Part shown: positions 42,007 through 53,765 of the stretch, piece by piece
How the letters are laid out: each line of letters begins with the position of its first letter
Numbering within the stretch: the stretch's first letter is position 1
DNA from: Mesorhizobium sp. L-2-11
Lineage (GTDB): Bacteria > Pseudomonadota > Alphaproteobacteria > Rhizobiales > Rhizobiaceae
Assembly: GCF_016756595.1 (NCBI RefSeq)
Contig: NZ_AP023257.1
Span: 2,930,001-2,994,000, forward strand
Direction of reading: 5' to 3'
Length of the DNA: 64,000 nucleotides
Translations under genes and position numbers: made by a program
Notes under the pieces: generated by a model
Told to the model about the DNA's origin: nothing
The model's input: only the letters and a program-made list of their open reading frames with translations
The model's database searches: none

Positions 42007-42903
42007 ATGCGAGGGACCGAGTTTTCCGAGCTGAAGGCGTTCGCAACGATCGTCGAGGAAGGCAGCTTTGTCCGCGCCGCGGCCAGGCTCAGGATTTCGC
42101 CGCCGGCGCTCAGCCAGACGATACGCGGACTGGAAGAACGTGTCGGTGTCCGGCTGCTCAACCGCACGACCCGCAGCGTGTCGCCGACCGCAGCAGGCGA
42201 AACGCTGTTTGCCCGCATCGCTCCGGCATTCAGCGAACTCGAAGGGGCTGTCGCCGACGCGCATGCATCGCGCGATCGACCGGCAGGCTCGCTGCGCATC
42301 AATGTTCCGCGTATCGCCGCCATGCGTTTCATCGTGCCCATCCTCGGCGATTTCCGCCGCGCCTATCCCGATATTGCTCTCACCATCATCGTCGACGACA
42401 TGCTGACCGATATTGTCGAGGGACGATTCGATGCCGGAATCAGGCTTGGTGAGCGGCTGCATAAGGACATGGTGGCGGTGAAACTCAGCGGGGAGCTGGA
42501 GATGGCCGCGGTGGCGGCGCCCAGCTATCTCAAGGATCACCCGATGCCCCGTCATCCCGCCGACCTGCACTATCACCAATGCATCAATTTCCAGTGGCCC
42601 GGCGGCGGCAACATCTATCGATGGGAGTTCGCGCGAGGCCAGCGCGCTTTGGAAATAGCGGTGAACGGCGGTCTGACGATCAACGACACAGAACTGATGA
42701 TCAGGGCGGCCCTGGATGGGATCGGCGTTGCTTACATGCTGGATTACCAGGTTCGGCCGTGGATCGAAACCGGCAAGCTCATCCGTTTTCTCGAAGCCTG
42801 GTCGCCGAGATTTCCGGGCTTTTACCTATATCACACAAGCTCCCGCCAGGTTCCGCCGGCCTTGCGTGTGTTTATCGACTTCCTGCTTGCCAGGCGTCAG
42901 TAG
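42007..42903 (+). CDS. LysR family transcriptional regulator
   Basis: Regulator of 298 residues with an N-terminal winged helix (FATIVEEGSFVRAAARLRIS, PPALSQTIRGLEERVGVRLL, NRTTRSVSPTAAGE) and a periplasmic-binding-like effector domain from about residue 90 (GSLRINVPRIAAMRFIVPIL). The LNRTTRSV signature places it in the CrgA/DmlR-like branch. The ATG at 42007 follows gccggaggg-like purines; an earlier frame start at 41965 lies inside the operator palindrome and is rejected. The TAG stop at 42901 is formed by the R4 repeat. Probably activates or represses the divergent SDR gene. Confidence 0.9.
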   Translation: MRGTEFSELKAFATIVEEGSFVRAAARLRISPPALSQTIRGLEERVGVRLLNRTTRSVSPTAAGETLFARIAPAFSELEGAVADAHASRDRPAGSLRINVPRIAAMRFIVPILGDFRRAYPDIALTIIVDDMLTDIVEGRFDAGIRLGERLHKDMVAVKLSGELEMAAVAAPSYLKDHPMPRHPADLHYHQCINFQWPGGGNIYRWEFARGQRALEIAVNGGLTINDTELMIRAALDGIGVAYMLDYQVRPWIETGKLIRFLEAWSPRFPGFYLYHTSSRQVPPALRVFIDFLLARRQ

Positions 42904-42990
42904 TCAGTAGTCAGTAGTCAGTAGTCAGTAGTCAGTAGTCAGTAGTGAGTATCTAATTCCATTCACTATTCACTACTCGCTACTCACTAA
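42894..42990. repeat. R4 tandem repeat (cagtagt), right copy
   Basis: About seven units of the 7-bp word cagtagt in tandem are followed by gagtatctaattccattcac and tattcactactcgctactca. This is the same arrangement and orientation as the left copy at 41035. It supplies the stop codon of the LysR gene (plus strand) and the last codons plus stop of the lytic transglycosylase gene (minus strand). Confidence 0.88.
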
Positions 42991-44167
42991 GCTTCGCAAG
43001 AAGCTCCGGCGTCGGCCAGCCGTCGACCGGCAGGCCTAGCCGCATCTGCTCCTTGCGGATCGCCTCTCGGGTGTTGGTGCCCAGGATGCCATCGACTGTT
43101 CCGACGTCATGGCCTCTGGCCTCGAGCTTTGTCTGCAATGCCCTCATCTGGTCGCCGTTGAGGCCGGGTTCGGGATTGCGCGGGTCGAATTGCGGCGCGC
43201 CCGCCAGCCGCGCGGCGAGATTTGCCGCGGTCAGCGCATAGGTGAAGGACTGGTTCCATTCGAGGTAGACGTCAAAATTGTCGTAGACCAGGAAGGCCGG
43301 CCCGTTGCGGCCCATCGGCAGTGCGAGGCCTGCCTTCAGGTCGTTGTCGGTAAGCGGCGTGCCGTTCGGGTAGGTGACACCCCACTGAGCCCATTGCGTC
43401 AGCGGCAGCTTGTTGGTGCGGCCTGTCTGGTCCCACGGCAAGTCGTCGGGCACGCGGACTTCCTCTATCCAGGGCTGGTCGCGTTTCCAGCCGCGCGACG
43501 CGATCTTGTTGGCCGTGGTCATGATCACATCAGGCGCGCTGCCGCGCAGGTCGATCACTTCGTCGCCGTCGCCGTCGACGCCTCGGCCGAGATAGTCGGA
43601 AGGCAGCATCTGCGTCTGGCCGATTTCGCCCGCCCAGGCGCCGGTGACGTCGGCCGGGACCACGCCGCGATCGATCAGCGTCAACAATGGCACGATCTGG
43701 GGCCGGAAGAGCTGCGGGCGACGGCAGTCGTGAGAGAGCGTGACCAATGCGTTCAGCGTCTGGAAATCGCCCTGCACGGCGCCGAAATCGGTTTCCAGCG
43801 CCCAGAAGGCGGCAATGACCGGGGCCTGAACGCCGAATTCGCGATCGGCGCGGGCAAATACGTCGGCATATTTCTTCAAGATGACGGCGCCCTGCTTCAG
43901 CCGATAGGCCGATATCATGCGGTTCGAAAACTCGATGAAGGTCTGGGTAAAGACGCCTTGGGCGCGATCGCGCGCCAGCACCTTTTCGTCGGCGGCGGCC
44001 TTTTCCAGCGCCGCAAGGCCGGCAGTGCCGACGCCGGCGTTCTTCGCCTCGGCCACAACGCCCTGCTTCCATGCCTGGAAATCGCCGCCGCATTGCTGTG
44101 CCACCGCCGGCGCCGTGGCGGCCAGAAACAGCGCCGCGAGAATTTCCAAGCGCAATCGCATCGCCAT
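42980..44167 (-). CDS. Lytic murein transglycosylase (MltB/SLT_2 family) with C-terminal peptidoglycan-binding domain
   Basis: Exported peptidoglycan lyase of 395 residues. Signal peptide in residues 1-24 (LEILAALFLAATAPAVAQ). The catalytic SLT_2 domain follows, with Glu125 in FWALETDFGAVQG as the expected acid, and AGEIGQTQMLPSDYLGRGVD, typical of MltB. A PG_binding_1 module (LQTKLEARGHDVGTVDGILG, GTNTREAIRKEQMRLGLPVD) ends the protein. It has no lipobox, so it is periplasmic rather than an outer-membrane lipoprotein. An ATG two codons later (44161) is an alternative start. The last residues and stop are encoded within the R4 repeat. Confidence 0.9.
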   Translation of the reverse strand: MAMRLRLEILAALFLAATAPAVAQQCGGDFQAWKQGVVAEAKNAGVGTAGLAALEKAAADEKVLARDRAQGVFTQTFIEFSNRMISAYRLKQGAVILKKYADVFARADREFGVQAPVIAAFWALETDFGAVQGDFQTLNALVTLSHDCRRPQLFRPQIVPLLTLIDRGVVPADVTGAWAGEIGQTQMLPSDYLGRGVDGDGDEVIDLRGSAPDVIMTTANKIASRGWKRDQPWIEEVRVPDDLPWDQTGRTNKLPLTQWAQWGVTYPNGTPLTDNDLKAGLALPMGRNGPAFLVYDNFDVYLEWNQSFTYALTAANLAARLAGAPQFDPRNPEPGLNGDQMRALQTKLEARGHDVGTVDGILGTNTREAIRKEQMRLGLPVDGWPTPELLAKLSE

Positions 44168-44241
44168 CCTCCCGAGAAGATTACCGGCGGTTGCAGGCGT
44201 CCTTCATTGGCTGTGTCGAAAAGCAGGCTGCAGGCCCGCTG

Positions 44242-45033
44242 TCAACGGGTGTTCTGCCGCAGCCATTTGTTCCAGGTGGCTTCCGTGCCGTTGAACACGT
44301 TGATATCGGCCTTCCCGGAGATGCCCGGCACAATACCGGTTCCGGTGTACTGCCAGAAGGTGAACGGGTGGCTGCCGTATCTCTTGCGCGGGTGGCCAGC
44401 CACCGAACGCAGCCAGTAGGGATAGCCGCGGAAGGCCGACAGGCCGTTGTCGTCGAAGAAATCGATCGAAGTGTAGATGATCGGCTTCTTGCCATAGTGC
44501 TTTTCGACGATTTCGAGGAAAGTGCTCATCTCGCTGCGCACCGTGGCCGCATTGGGGCGCAGCTTGCAGGTCGGCGATTGCGGGTTCCATTCCATGTCGA
44601 GAACCGGCGGCATTGCCGAGCGGTCTCTGGGCACGTTCTGGATGAACCAGCGCGCCTGCGTCGCGGCCGGCGTGCAAAAATAGTAGAAATGATAGGCGGC
44701 GCGCGGGATTCCGGCGGCTTTCGTGCGGCTCCAATGCTCGTTGAAATACGGATCGAAGCGATCGCCGCCTTCCGTCGCCTTGATGAAAACGAAGGAAATG
44801 CCGCTGGCCCTGGCCGCCGGCCAATCGACCGAGGTCTGGTACTTGGAGACGTCGGTGCCATGCACGGCATAGCTCCACGGCGCGCCGCTGTCCCACTCAT
44901 GCGGGTCGGAGTCGTCAAAACGGGGTGCACGCACCGCAACGGTCGGCGCGCTAGGCGACGACGGCGCAAGATCTTCGACGGTCGAGCAGGCGCCCAGCAG
45001 CGTCAGCAAGATGAAAGCCGCGAAACGGCGCAT
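44242..45033 (-). CDS. Glycoside hydrolase family 25 (lysozyme-like) lipoprotein
   Basis: Protein of 263 residues with a lipoprotein signal (FAAFILLTLLGACS, Cys at about residue 16) followed by a GH25 domain from about 55. The domain has VHGTDVSKYQTSVDW, the conserved GISFVFIKATEGGDRFD, YHFYYFCTPAATQARWF and the acidic VLDMEWNP carrying catalytic carboxylates. FWQYTGTGIVPGISGKADIN closes the fold. GH25 enzymes cut the MurNAc-GlcNAc bond of peptidoglycan. The ATG at 45033 has caggag upstream; the longer frame to 45120 is rejected. It lies 74 bp upstream of the lytic transglycosylase gene on the same strand, so joint peptidoglycan turnover is plausible. Confidence 0.9.
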   Translation of the reverse strand: MRRFAAFILLTLLGACSTVEDLAPSSPSAPTVAVRAPRFDDSDPHEWDSGAPWSYAVHGTDVSKYQTSVDWPAARASGISFVFIKATEGGDRFDPYFNEHWSRTKAAGIPRAAYHFYYFCTPAATQARWFIQNVPRDRSAMPPVLDMEWNPQSPTCKLRPNAATVRSEMSTFLEIVEKHYGKKPIIYTSIDFFDDNGLSAFRGYPYWLRSVAGHPRKRYGSHPFTFWQYTGTGIVPGISGKADINVFNGTEATWNKWLRQNTR

Positions 45034-45177
45034 CGCTACTCCTGAACCGGTTTCAGCCGGCCGCTGATGGGTTGTTGCTGCAGGTGGTCCCTCGACCGTG
45101 CCCCCAAGCGATCGCCCCACAGGACCGCTCTCCTATCCCCAAAGCGCGCCGCTTCGGCGCGCCTTAATCTTTGTTTT

Positions 45178-45255
45178 TATGCATGTCGTTATCCCAAAAC
45201 CGCTGCGCACCCCCGGTTCGGGCCCGGGGGCATGCTTTTGGGCGACATGCATCAG
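45178..45255. repeat. R2 intergenic repeat, longest copy
   Basis: tatgcatgtcgttatcccaa and ccgctgcgcacccccggttc are followed by the inverse half ggcccgggggcatgcttttg and ggcgacatgcatc. The outer boxes atgcatgtcg/cgacatgcat and inner boxes cccccgg/ccggggg pair, so the unit folds into one hairpin. Same family as 8093 and 22951. Confidence 0.82.
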
Positions 45256-45368
45256 TGATCGCTGATCATGGTTGATATTCCGTTGACAGCGCTCGACCAG
45301 AACCGCGATTTTGCCAAAGCAATGACGGCAAATCGATGACATAGATGAGCGTCCGGGGGAATCGGAAA

Positions 45369-46748
45369 ATGCAAATTGCTCTGAGGCTGGTGAAGTGGCT
45401 CACCGGGCTTGCCGTGTTGGCGGTCGCAGCACTCGCCGCCTGGCTTTACATCGCGCCGCCGGAACTGATCCGCGTCGGCTCGGGCTATACGGCCAAGATC
45501 GTCTGCTCGAATGTCTTCATCGCCGGACGCGATGCCGATCAGGTGCTCGCCGTCGACGTGCAGGCGCCGGGCCATCCATTGCTGCGGTTGATGCGGGTGT
45601 CCGTCGACAAGGAACAGGGCACGGTTTCGGCCGGGCTGTTCGGCGTGTTCGGCAACAGCGTCGCGGTCGTCCGGGACGGGCTTGGCTGTGCTTCGGTTCC
45701 GGATGGCGACATCGCCAGGGCCAAAGCAGTCGCCGGGCCGGCGCTGACACCGGCGCCGCCGCTCGACGCGCTCTGGCCGGAGGGCGACAGAGTCGATGCC
45801 TCGCAAAACCCCGAGATCGCGAAAATCCTCGATGATCCTGCAATGACCGGCGCCGGGATGCGGGCGGTGGTGGTGGTCAAGAACGGCCGCATCGTCGCCG
45901 AGCGTTATGGCGCAGGCTTTACCGAAAAGACGCCGCTGCTTGGCTGGTCGATGACCAAGACGGTCAACGCAGCGATCGTCGGCACGGTGGTGAAGGACGG
46001 CAAGATGGTGATGACGAACCAGGGCCTGTTCGGACCGTGGAAATCGGACGGCCGCGCCGCGATCAGTCTCGCCGACATGATGGCGATGTCGAGCGGGCTG
46101 GAGTTCAACGAGGAATATGGCGACGTCACCGACGTGACGCGGATGCTCTATCTCGAGCCTGATATGGCGGGCTTTGCCGGATCCAAATCGCTGACCGGCG
46201 AGGTGGGCAAGGTATTTTCCTATTCGAGCGGCACGGCAGTGATGCTGTCGCGGCTCTGGCAGGATGCGATCGGCGATAAGAACAAGGCGCTGGCGTGGCC
46301 GAGGGTTGCGCTGTTCGACCCGCTCGGCATGCAGAGCGCTGTGCTGGAGGCCGACGAGCATGGCACCTTCGTCGGCTCGTCCTATCTCTACGCCACCGCC
46401 CGCGACTGGGCGCGCTTCGGCCAGTTCCTGCTGCAGGATGGTGTCTGGAACGGCCAGCAGATCCTGCCTGCGGGCTTCGTCGCCTGGATGCGGGAACCCG
46501 CACCCGCCTCGAAAGTCTATGGCAGGGGCCAGGTGTGGATCGAGGCTCCGGGCGACGAGGAGAGCCCCGGCGCCGGCACCGCTGCGGGCCTGCCAAGCGA
46601 TAGCTATTGGATGGAAGGCCATGACGGGCAGACGGTCGCCGTCATCCCCTCGCAGCAGCTGGTGGTGGTGCGGCTCGGCCTGACGCCGGCCAAGCTCGGC
46701 TACCGGCCGCAGATCATGCTGGCAGCACTGGTGAAGGCGCTGCATTAG
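45369..46748 (+). CDS. Serine hydrolase, beta-lactamase / penicillin-binding-like family
   Basis: Protein of 459 residues with an N-terminal membrane anchor (WLTGLAVLAVAALAAWLYI) and a class C beta-lactamase-type serine hydrolase domain from about 155. The nucleophile motif is SMTK (Ser194, Lys197). The Tyr-containing FSYSSGTAVMLSRLW supplies the second motif, and the region before GHDGQTVAVIPSQQLVVVRL replaces KTG. Overall it resembles the 6-aminohexanoate-dimer hydrolase/EstB group of esterases and amidases. Faces the periplasm. Substrate unknown. The ATG at 45369 is favoured over an in-frame ATG at 45345 because gggggaa precedes it. Confidence 0.87.
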   Translation: MQIALRLVKWLTGLAVLAVAALAAWLYIAPPELIRVGSGYTAKIVCSNVFIAGRDADQVLAVDVQAPGHPLLRLMRVSVDKEQGTVSAGLFGVFGNSVAVVRDGLGCASVPDGDIARAKAVAGPALTPAPPLDALWPEGDRVDASQNPEIAKILDDPAMTGAGMRAVVVVKNGRIVAERYGAGFTEKTPLLGWSMTKTVNAAIVGTVVKDGKMVMTNQGLFGPWKSDGRAAISLADMMAMSSGLEFNEEYGDVTDVTRMLYLEPDMAGFAGSKSLTGEVGKVFSYSSGTAVMLSRLWQDAIGDKNKALAWPRVALFDPLGMQSAVLEADEHGTFVGSSYLYATARDWARFGQFLLQDGVWNGQQILPAGFVAWMREPAPASKVYGRGQVWIEAPGDEESPGAGTAAGLPSDSYWMEGHDGQTVAVIPSQQLVVVRLGLTPAKLGYRPQIMLAALVKALH

Positions 46749-47149
46749 AGGAGTGCGGCCGTAGCTCGCCGCAGGCTTATGCAGCTGTCGTCAACGGCCT
46801 TGCACGATCAACACGCGCCGTGACCTCAGCCGAAGAATGCAGCGGCTCAGGATAAATACTGATCTGTAGTGATCCTTCGCGCCTCGCTCCGCCGTCAAAG
46901 GTTCTGCACCGTCGTGACGCTTTGAGGTAACGGCATGGATCCTAGGGTCTGCGCGCGTCGCTTTGCTCCTTGCTTGCCCTAGGATGACGAAGTGGAGAGA
47001 TGCTTCGGCCAATCCTAGAGCTTTGCGATTTGCCACTGGACGGGAACCGCCGACGTTCGCTGCCGATCGGCTCGACCTGTCACTGAGGCGGGAGCAGGGC
47101 AGGCCGATCGGCAGCGACCATCCAGAGGACTCAGATAAGAGCCAAAGAA
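46749..47149. other. 401-bp gap between convergent genes, repeat-containing
   Basis: The gap lies between the serine-hydrolase and btaB stops. It carries an R3 repeat at about 46927-46996. The rest shows no convincing frame, RNA gene or terminator. Confidence 0.5.
46927..46996. repeat. R3 repeat (inverse orientation)
   Basis: Contains ggtaacggcatggatcctag, ggtctgcgcgcgtcgctttg and ccctaggatgacgaag. This is the reverse complement of the unit at about 15885-15957 (cgtcatcctagggcgaagca through ccatgccgttacc). Confidence 0.82.
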
Positions 47150-47815
47150 TTAGATGGCTGTCTTGATCACAGCCAGCCAGGTGTAACCGCGATAAAGCGT
47201 TCTAAACCGAAGGGTTGCGACGGCTCTTGCAGATTCCGATTGCAGGACGTCCCGCAGGGCCTCACGCGGCTCGACGTGGAATTTTCTCAGCCAGCCGCGC
47301 AGCAACGTGCGGAACCAGCGGGGCAGGGCCTCCTGCTGGCCGAAATCGACGACGTGCAGCGAACCGCCGGGTGACAGGGCTGCAAGTGCCGCGGATATGG
47401 TCTTCTCCCAGCCGGGGATCATCGACAGCGAATACGAGACAAAAATGCGGTCGAAACTTTCGACGGAAAATAGCGCCTTCGCATCGAAATCAGTGGCGTC
47501 GCCGCGCGCCAGCTTGACCCGGCCGGAAAGACCTTCGCGGGCAATGGCAGCAGTGGCCGTTTCCAGCATTTCGGCTGAAATATCGAGACCGAAGAAGCGG
47601 GCGTCGGGATAAAGGCGAGCGGCGAGGACGATGTTGCGGCCGGTGCCGCAGCCAAGCTCGAGCACGGAGCCGCGCGCCGGCACTTCCAGCCCTGATATCA
47701 ACCGGTCGCGGCCGAGCAGGTAATATTTGCGGGTCAGGTCGTAGATGTGGCGCTGCCAGCGGTAGACGCCGTCCATCAGTTCGCCGTGCCTGGCCGGCAG
47801 TTCGGTCGCGCTCAT
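47150..47815 (-). CDS. btaB: S-adenosylmethionine:diacylgycerolhomoserine-N-methyltransferase BtaB
   Basis: SAM-dependent methyltransferase of 221 residues, second enzyme of diacylglyceryl-N,N,N-trimethylhomoserine (DGTS) betaine-lipid synthesis. It adds three methyl groups to the homoserine head group at the membrane. The SAM motif is VLELGCGTGRNIV near residue 53, with FFGLDISAEMLETA and FVSYSLSMIPGWE. The N-terminal HGELMDGVYRWQRHIYDLTR is typical of BtaB. Overlaps btaA by 4 bp (ATGA), so it is co-transcribed from the Pho-box promoter at 49109. DGTS replaces phospholipids under phosphate starvation in rhizobia. Confidence 0.92.
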   Translation of the reverse strand: MSATELPARHGELMDGVYRWQRHIYDLTRKYYLLGRDRLISGLEVPARGSVLELGCGTGRNIVLAARLYPDARFFGLDISAEMLETATAAIAREGLSGRVKLARGDATDFDAKALFSVESFDRIFVSYSLSMIPGWEKTISAALAALSPGGSLHVVDFGQQEALPRWFRTLLRGWLRKFHVEPREALRDVLQSESARAVATLRFRTLYRGYTWLAVIKTAI

Positions 47816-49059
47816 GCGGCTTGCTTCACATAAAGGTGGAAGCCGCCATAGATGGCCGAACGGTCGCGGGCCGAGAGCGCGCGGGAGAGCTGATCAGCAT
47901 AGCTCCACTGGTCGAGCAGCGACTTCGAGACCCGGCCGGGCAACAGGCTGGGTTCGGCGGCGGTGCGGAAGATGACGCGAGCATCGGTCGACGCGGTGCG
48001 GGTGATCTCGGCCCACAGCGCATTGAGCTGGTCGTCGGTCATCCAGTCCTGCGCGTCGAGCAGGACGAAGCGGTCGACCGAACCGGCATCCTTGCCGGCA
48101 AGGAATTCGATGAGATTGGCATGATGGATGGCGACGCGGTCGACATTGTTGCGGATCGCCTGGTAGTTGCGTTTTTCGAGATAGGCAGGCAGCGCCGCCT
48201 CGCCGGGATTAGGGTAGCGGCGGGCAAAAGCCTGCCAGGCGAAATAGTTGTTCTCTAGCGGAAAGTCGCAGGCGAGCTTTTCCAGCCGGGCCTTCAGCAC
48301 GCTGGCCATGGTGCCGTCGCCCGAGGTGATCAGCGAATCGTACTGCGCCGGCGGGATGCCGAGGCCAAACAACGATGCTTTTCGCGAGGTCGCCCATTTC
48401 AGCAGCGGCTTTTCAAAGACCGGCGCCAGTTCCTCGTCGAAGAAGCGGCGCTGGTCGGCGAGGTTTTTGGCTTGCATGATGCCGGCCGGATCGACACCGA
48501 AGAACTTGGCGGTACGGTGGCCCATGGCGATGAACAGGCCGAGCAGGCCGGTCTGGTAGAAATTGCGGTCGAAGACGGCGATGCGGCGACGCCGACGCCA
48601 GTTGCGATGTTCCCAGTAATGGCGGCTGACCGGGTCGAGATGCGGCGCGATGAAGCGGTCGTAGGCTTGCGAATTGTGACGGGTCTCGGCAGCGCCGAAG
48701 AAACGGAACAGGTCGCCCTGCGACGGCAGATGGCGCACCGCTTCGAGCTTCATGCGGTTCAGCGCGATATGGGCGGCGTTGAGATCGACGGCGTCGATCC
48801 GTTCGGGTGACCGGGTGAGATAGGCAAGGATGTTACAGCCGCCCGAGGCGATGGTGACGACGCGGTGGCCCTGGCCAAGCTGCATCGCCTCCATGTCGAC
48901 GTCGGGGTCTTCCCAGATCTGCGGATAGACGAGGCCGGAAAACAGCAAGGCGAAGAGCCGTTCGGAGAGGCCGGCTTTGGACAGCGGGCGGTTCTGGTAG
49001 ACGGCCTTGCCAACTTGCTTGCCGCGACGAAAAACCAGTTCTCCGGAAACATCCGTCAT
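47812..49059 (-). CDS. btaA: S-adenosylmethionine:diacylglycerol 3-amino-3-carboxypropyltransferase BtaA
   Basis: DUF3419 enzyme of 415 residues that transfers the aminocarboxypropyl group of SAM to diacylglycerol, giving diacylglycerylhomoserine, the first step of DGTS synthesis. Features include an N-terminal SERLFALLFSGLVYPQIWED, the SAM-site VVTIASGGCNILAYLTRSPE followed by VDLNAAHIALNRMK, and RFVLLDAQDWMTDDQLNALW near residue 320. Length agrees with Rhodobacter and Sinorhizobium BtaA. A Pho box lies 50 bp before its start, so induction by PhoB in low phosphate is expected. First gene of the btaA-btaB operon. Confidence 0.93.
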   Translation of the reverse strand: MTDVSGELVFRRGKQVGKAVYQNRPLSKAGLSERLFALLFSGLVYPQIWEDPDVDMEAMQLGQGHRVVTIASGGCNILAYLTRSPERIDAVDLNAAHIALNRMKLEAVRHLPSQGDLFRFFGAAETRHNSQAYDRFIAPHLDPVSRHYWEHRNWRRRRRIAVFDRNFYQTGLLGLFIAMGHRTAKFFGVDPAGIMQAKNLADQRRFFDEELAPVFEKPLLKWATSRKASLFGLGIPPAQYDSLITSGDGTMASVLKARLEKLACDFPLENNYFAWQAFARRYPNPGEAALPAYLEKRNYQAIRNNVDRVAIHHANLIEFLAGKDAGSVDRFVLLDAQDWMTDDQLNALWAEITRTASTDARVIFRTAAEPSLLPGRVSKSLLDQWSYADQLSRALSARDRSAIYGGFHLYVKQAA

Positions 49060-49108
49060 GACAAGGCGATTCCCCGTTTGCTCTGGCGCAAGCGGGTAGC
49101 GCAGGTGG

Positions 49109-49126
49109 ATGACAGGCCGGTGACAG
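49109..49126 (-). promoter_or_regulatory. Pho box (PhoB site) upstream of btaA
   Basis: On the minus strand the sequence reads ctgtcaccggcctgtcat: two heptamers ctgtca(c/t) in direct orientation with a 4-bp spacer, the exact form of the rhizobial Pho box. It begins 50 bp before the btaA ATG. The btaAB genes of Sinorhizobium are known PhoB targets. The site lies in only 82 bp between btaA and the oxoprolinase stop. Confidence 0.82.
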
Positions 49127-49141
49127 TCTGTTGAGGCGAGT

Positions 49142-53059
<3,918 letters not shown>

Positions 53060-53096
53060 GGCAGCTCTCCCAGGCATTTTATTGATTCAAATGTGC

Positions 53097-53135
53097 TAAT
53101 TCGCCATGGCTTGGTGTTAATTCGCCATGGCTTGG
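53097..53135. repeat. 18-bp direct repeat in the oxoprolinase leader
   Basis: taattcgccatggcttgg occurs at 53097-53114 and 53118-53135 (period 21). Each copy contains the palindrome gccatggc. It lies just upstream of the oxoprolinase start and could be a regulator site or a simple duplication. Confidence 0.7.
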
Positions 53136-53259
53136 CCGGCAACGCAAAAGCAGATGATGTTACATACGGAAACGCAACGTTATGAAACCCATGGGGCATT
53201 TGGTGCATTCTGTCATCGATCGTCACCGGTAGCGGGGGCGTGATTAGAGGAGAGATGTC

Positions 53260-53457
53260 ATGAAGAAACTCATTCTTGCGTCGGTTTCGGCGCTTGCCCT
53301 GCTTGGCGTTGCGGCTTGCAGCGACAGCGGCACGGGCGGGGACGCCACCACCACGCAGAGCACCAATCCGCCGGCGAACGAACAGCCGATGCAGCCGGCT
53401 CCTGACGCGACGAAGCCGGCCGAGCCGGCTCCGGCACAGCCTGCGCCAGCGCAGTAA
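53260..53457 (+). CDS. Small Pro/Ala-rich lipoprotein
   Basis: Lipoprotein of 65 residues. Signal peptide MKKLILASVSALALLGVAAC has a lipobox (LGVAAC, lipidated Cys20). The mature part is low-complexity (DSGTGGDATTTQ, then a Pro/Ala tail PAEPAPAQPAPAQ). No domain is recognised. An agagga ribosome site precedes the ATG. Such short lipoproteins are common in rhizobial envelopes; the role is unknown. Confidence 0.75.
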   Translation: MKKLILASVSALALLGVAACSDSGTGGDATTTQSTNPPANEQPMQPAPDATKPAEPAPAQPAPAQ

Positions 53458-53472
53458 TTTTATGTGATGAAC

Positions 53473-53499
53473 AGAAGGCCGGCATTGTGTCGGCCTTCT
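53473..53499 (+). terminator. Hairpin after the small lipoprotein gene
   Basis: agaaggccg and cggccttct form a perfect 9-bp stem around a 9-base loop, 16 bp after the stop. There is no T run, so termination may be weak or the hairpin may stabilise the mRNA. Confidence 0.45.
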
Positions 53500-53765
53500 G
53501 ACGTCAGGACAGTCTTCTTGCGGCCGCCGCCGCAAGCTCGGTTTCGCCTGTCACTTTTTGGTCCAGCAGAAGGGGCCGAAATGGCGAGGTGACGAAGGCT
53601 TGCAGTTTCGCGCGCCAGGGCCGTCGCTGCCTGCTGATTTCCATGATCGACGGTTGTGCCAGCTGCTCAGTGGCCGCGACATCGGCTGGGCCGGCCCTGC
53701 GGCATTGTCTTCGCCCGATAGCTGTGGGGTTGATAGCAGTGGCCAGTTAGCCCTAATAGGTGCCC

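Noticed and set aside
42894..42990. CRISPR-like array
   Set aside because: Units are only 7 bp with no spacers; simple tandem repeat, no cas genes.
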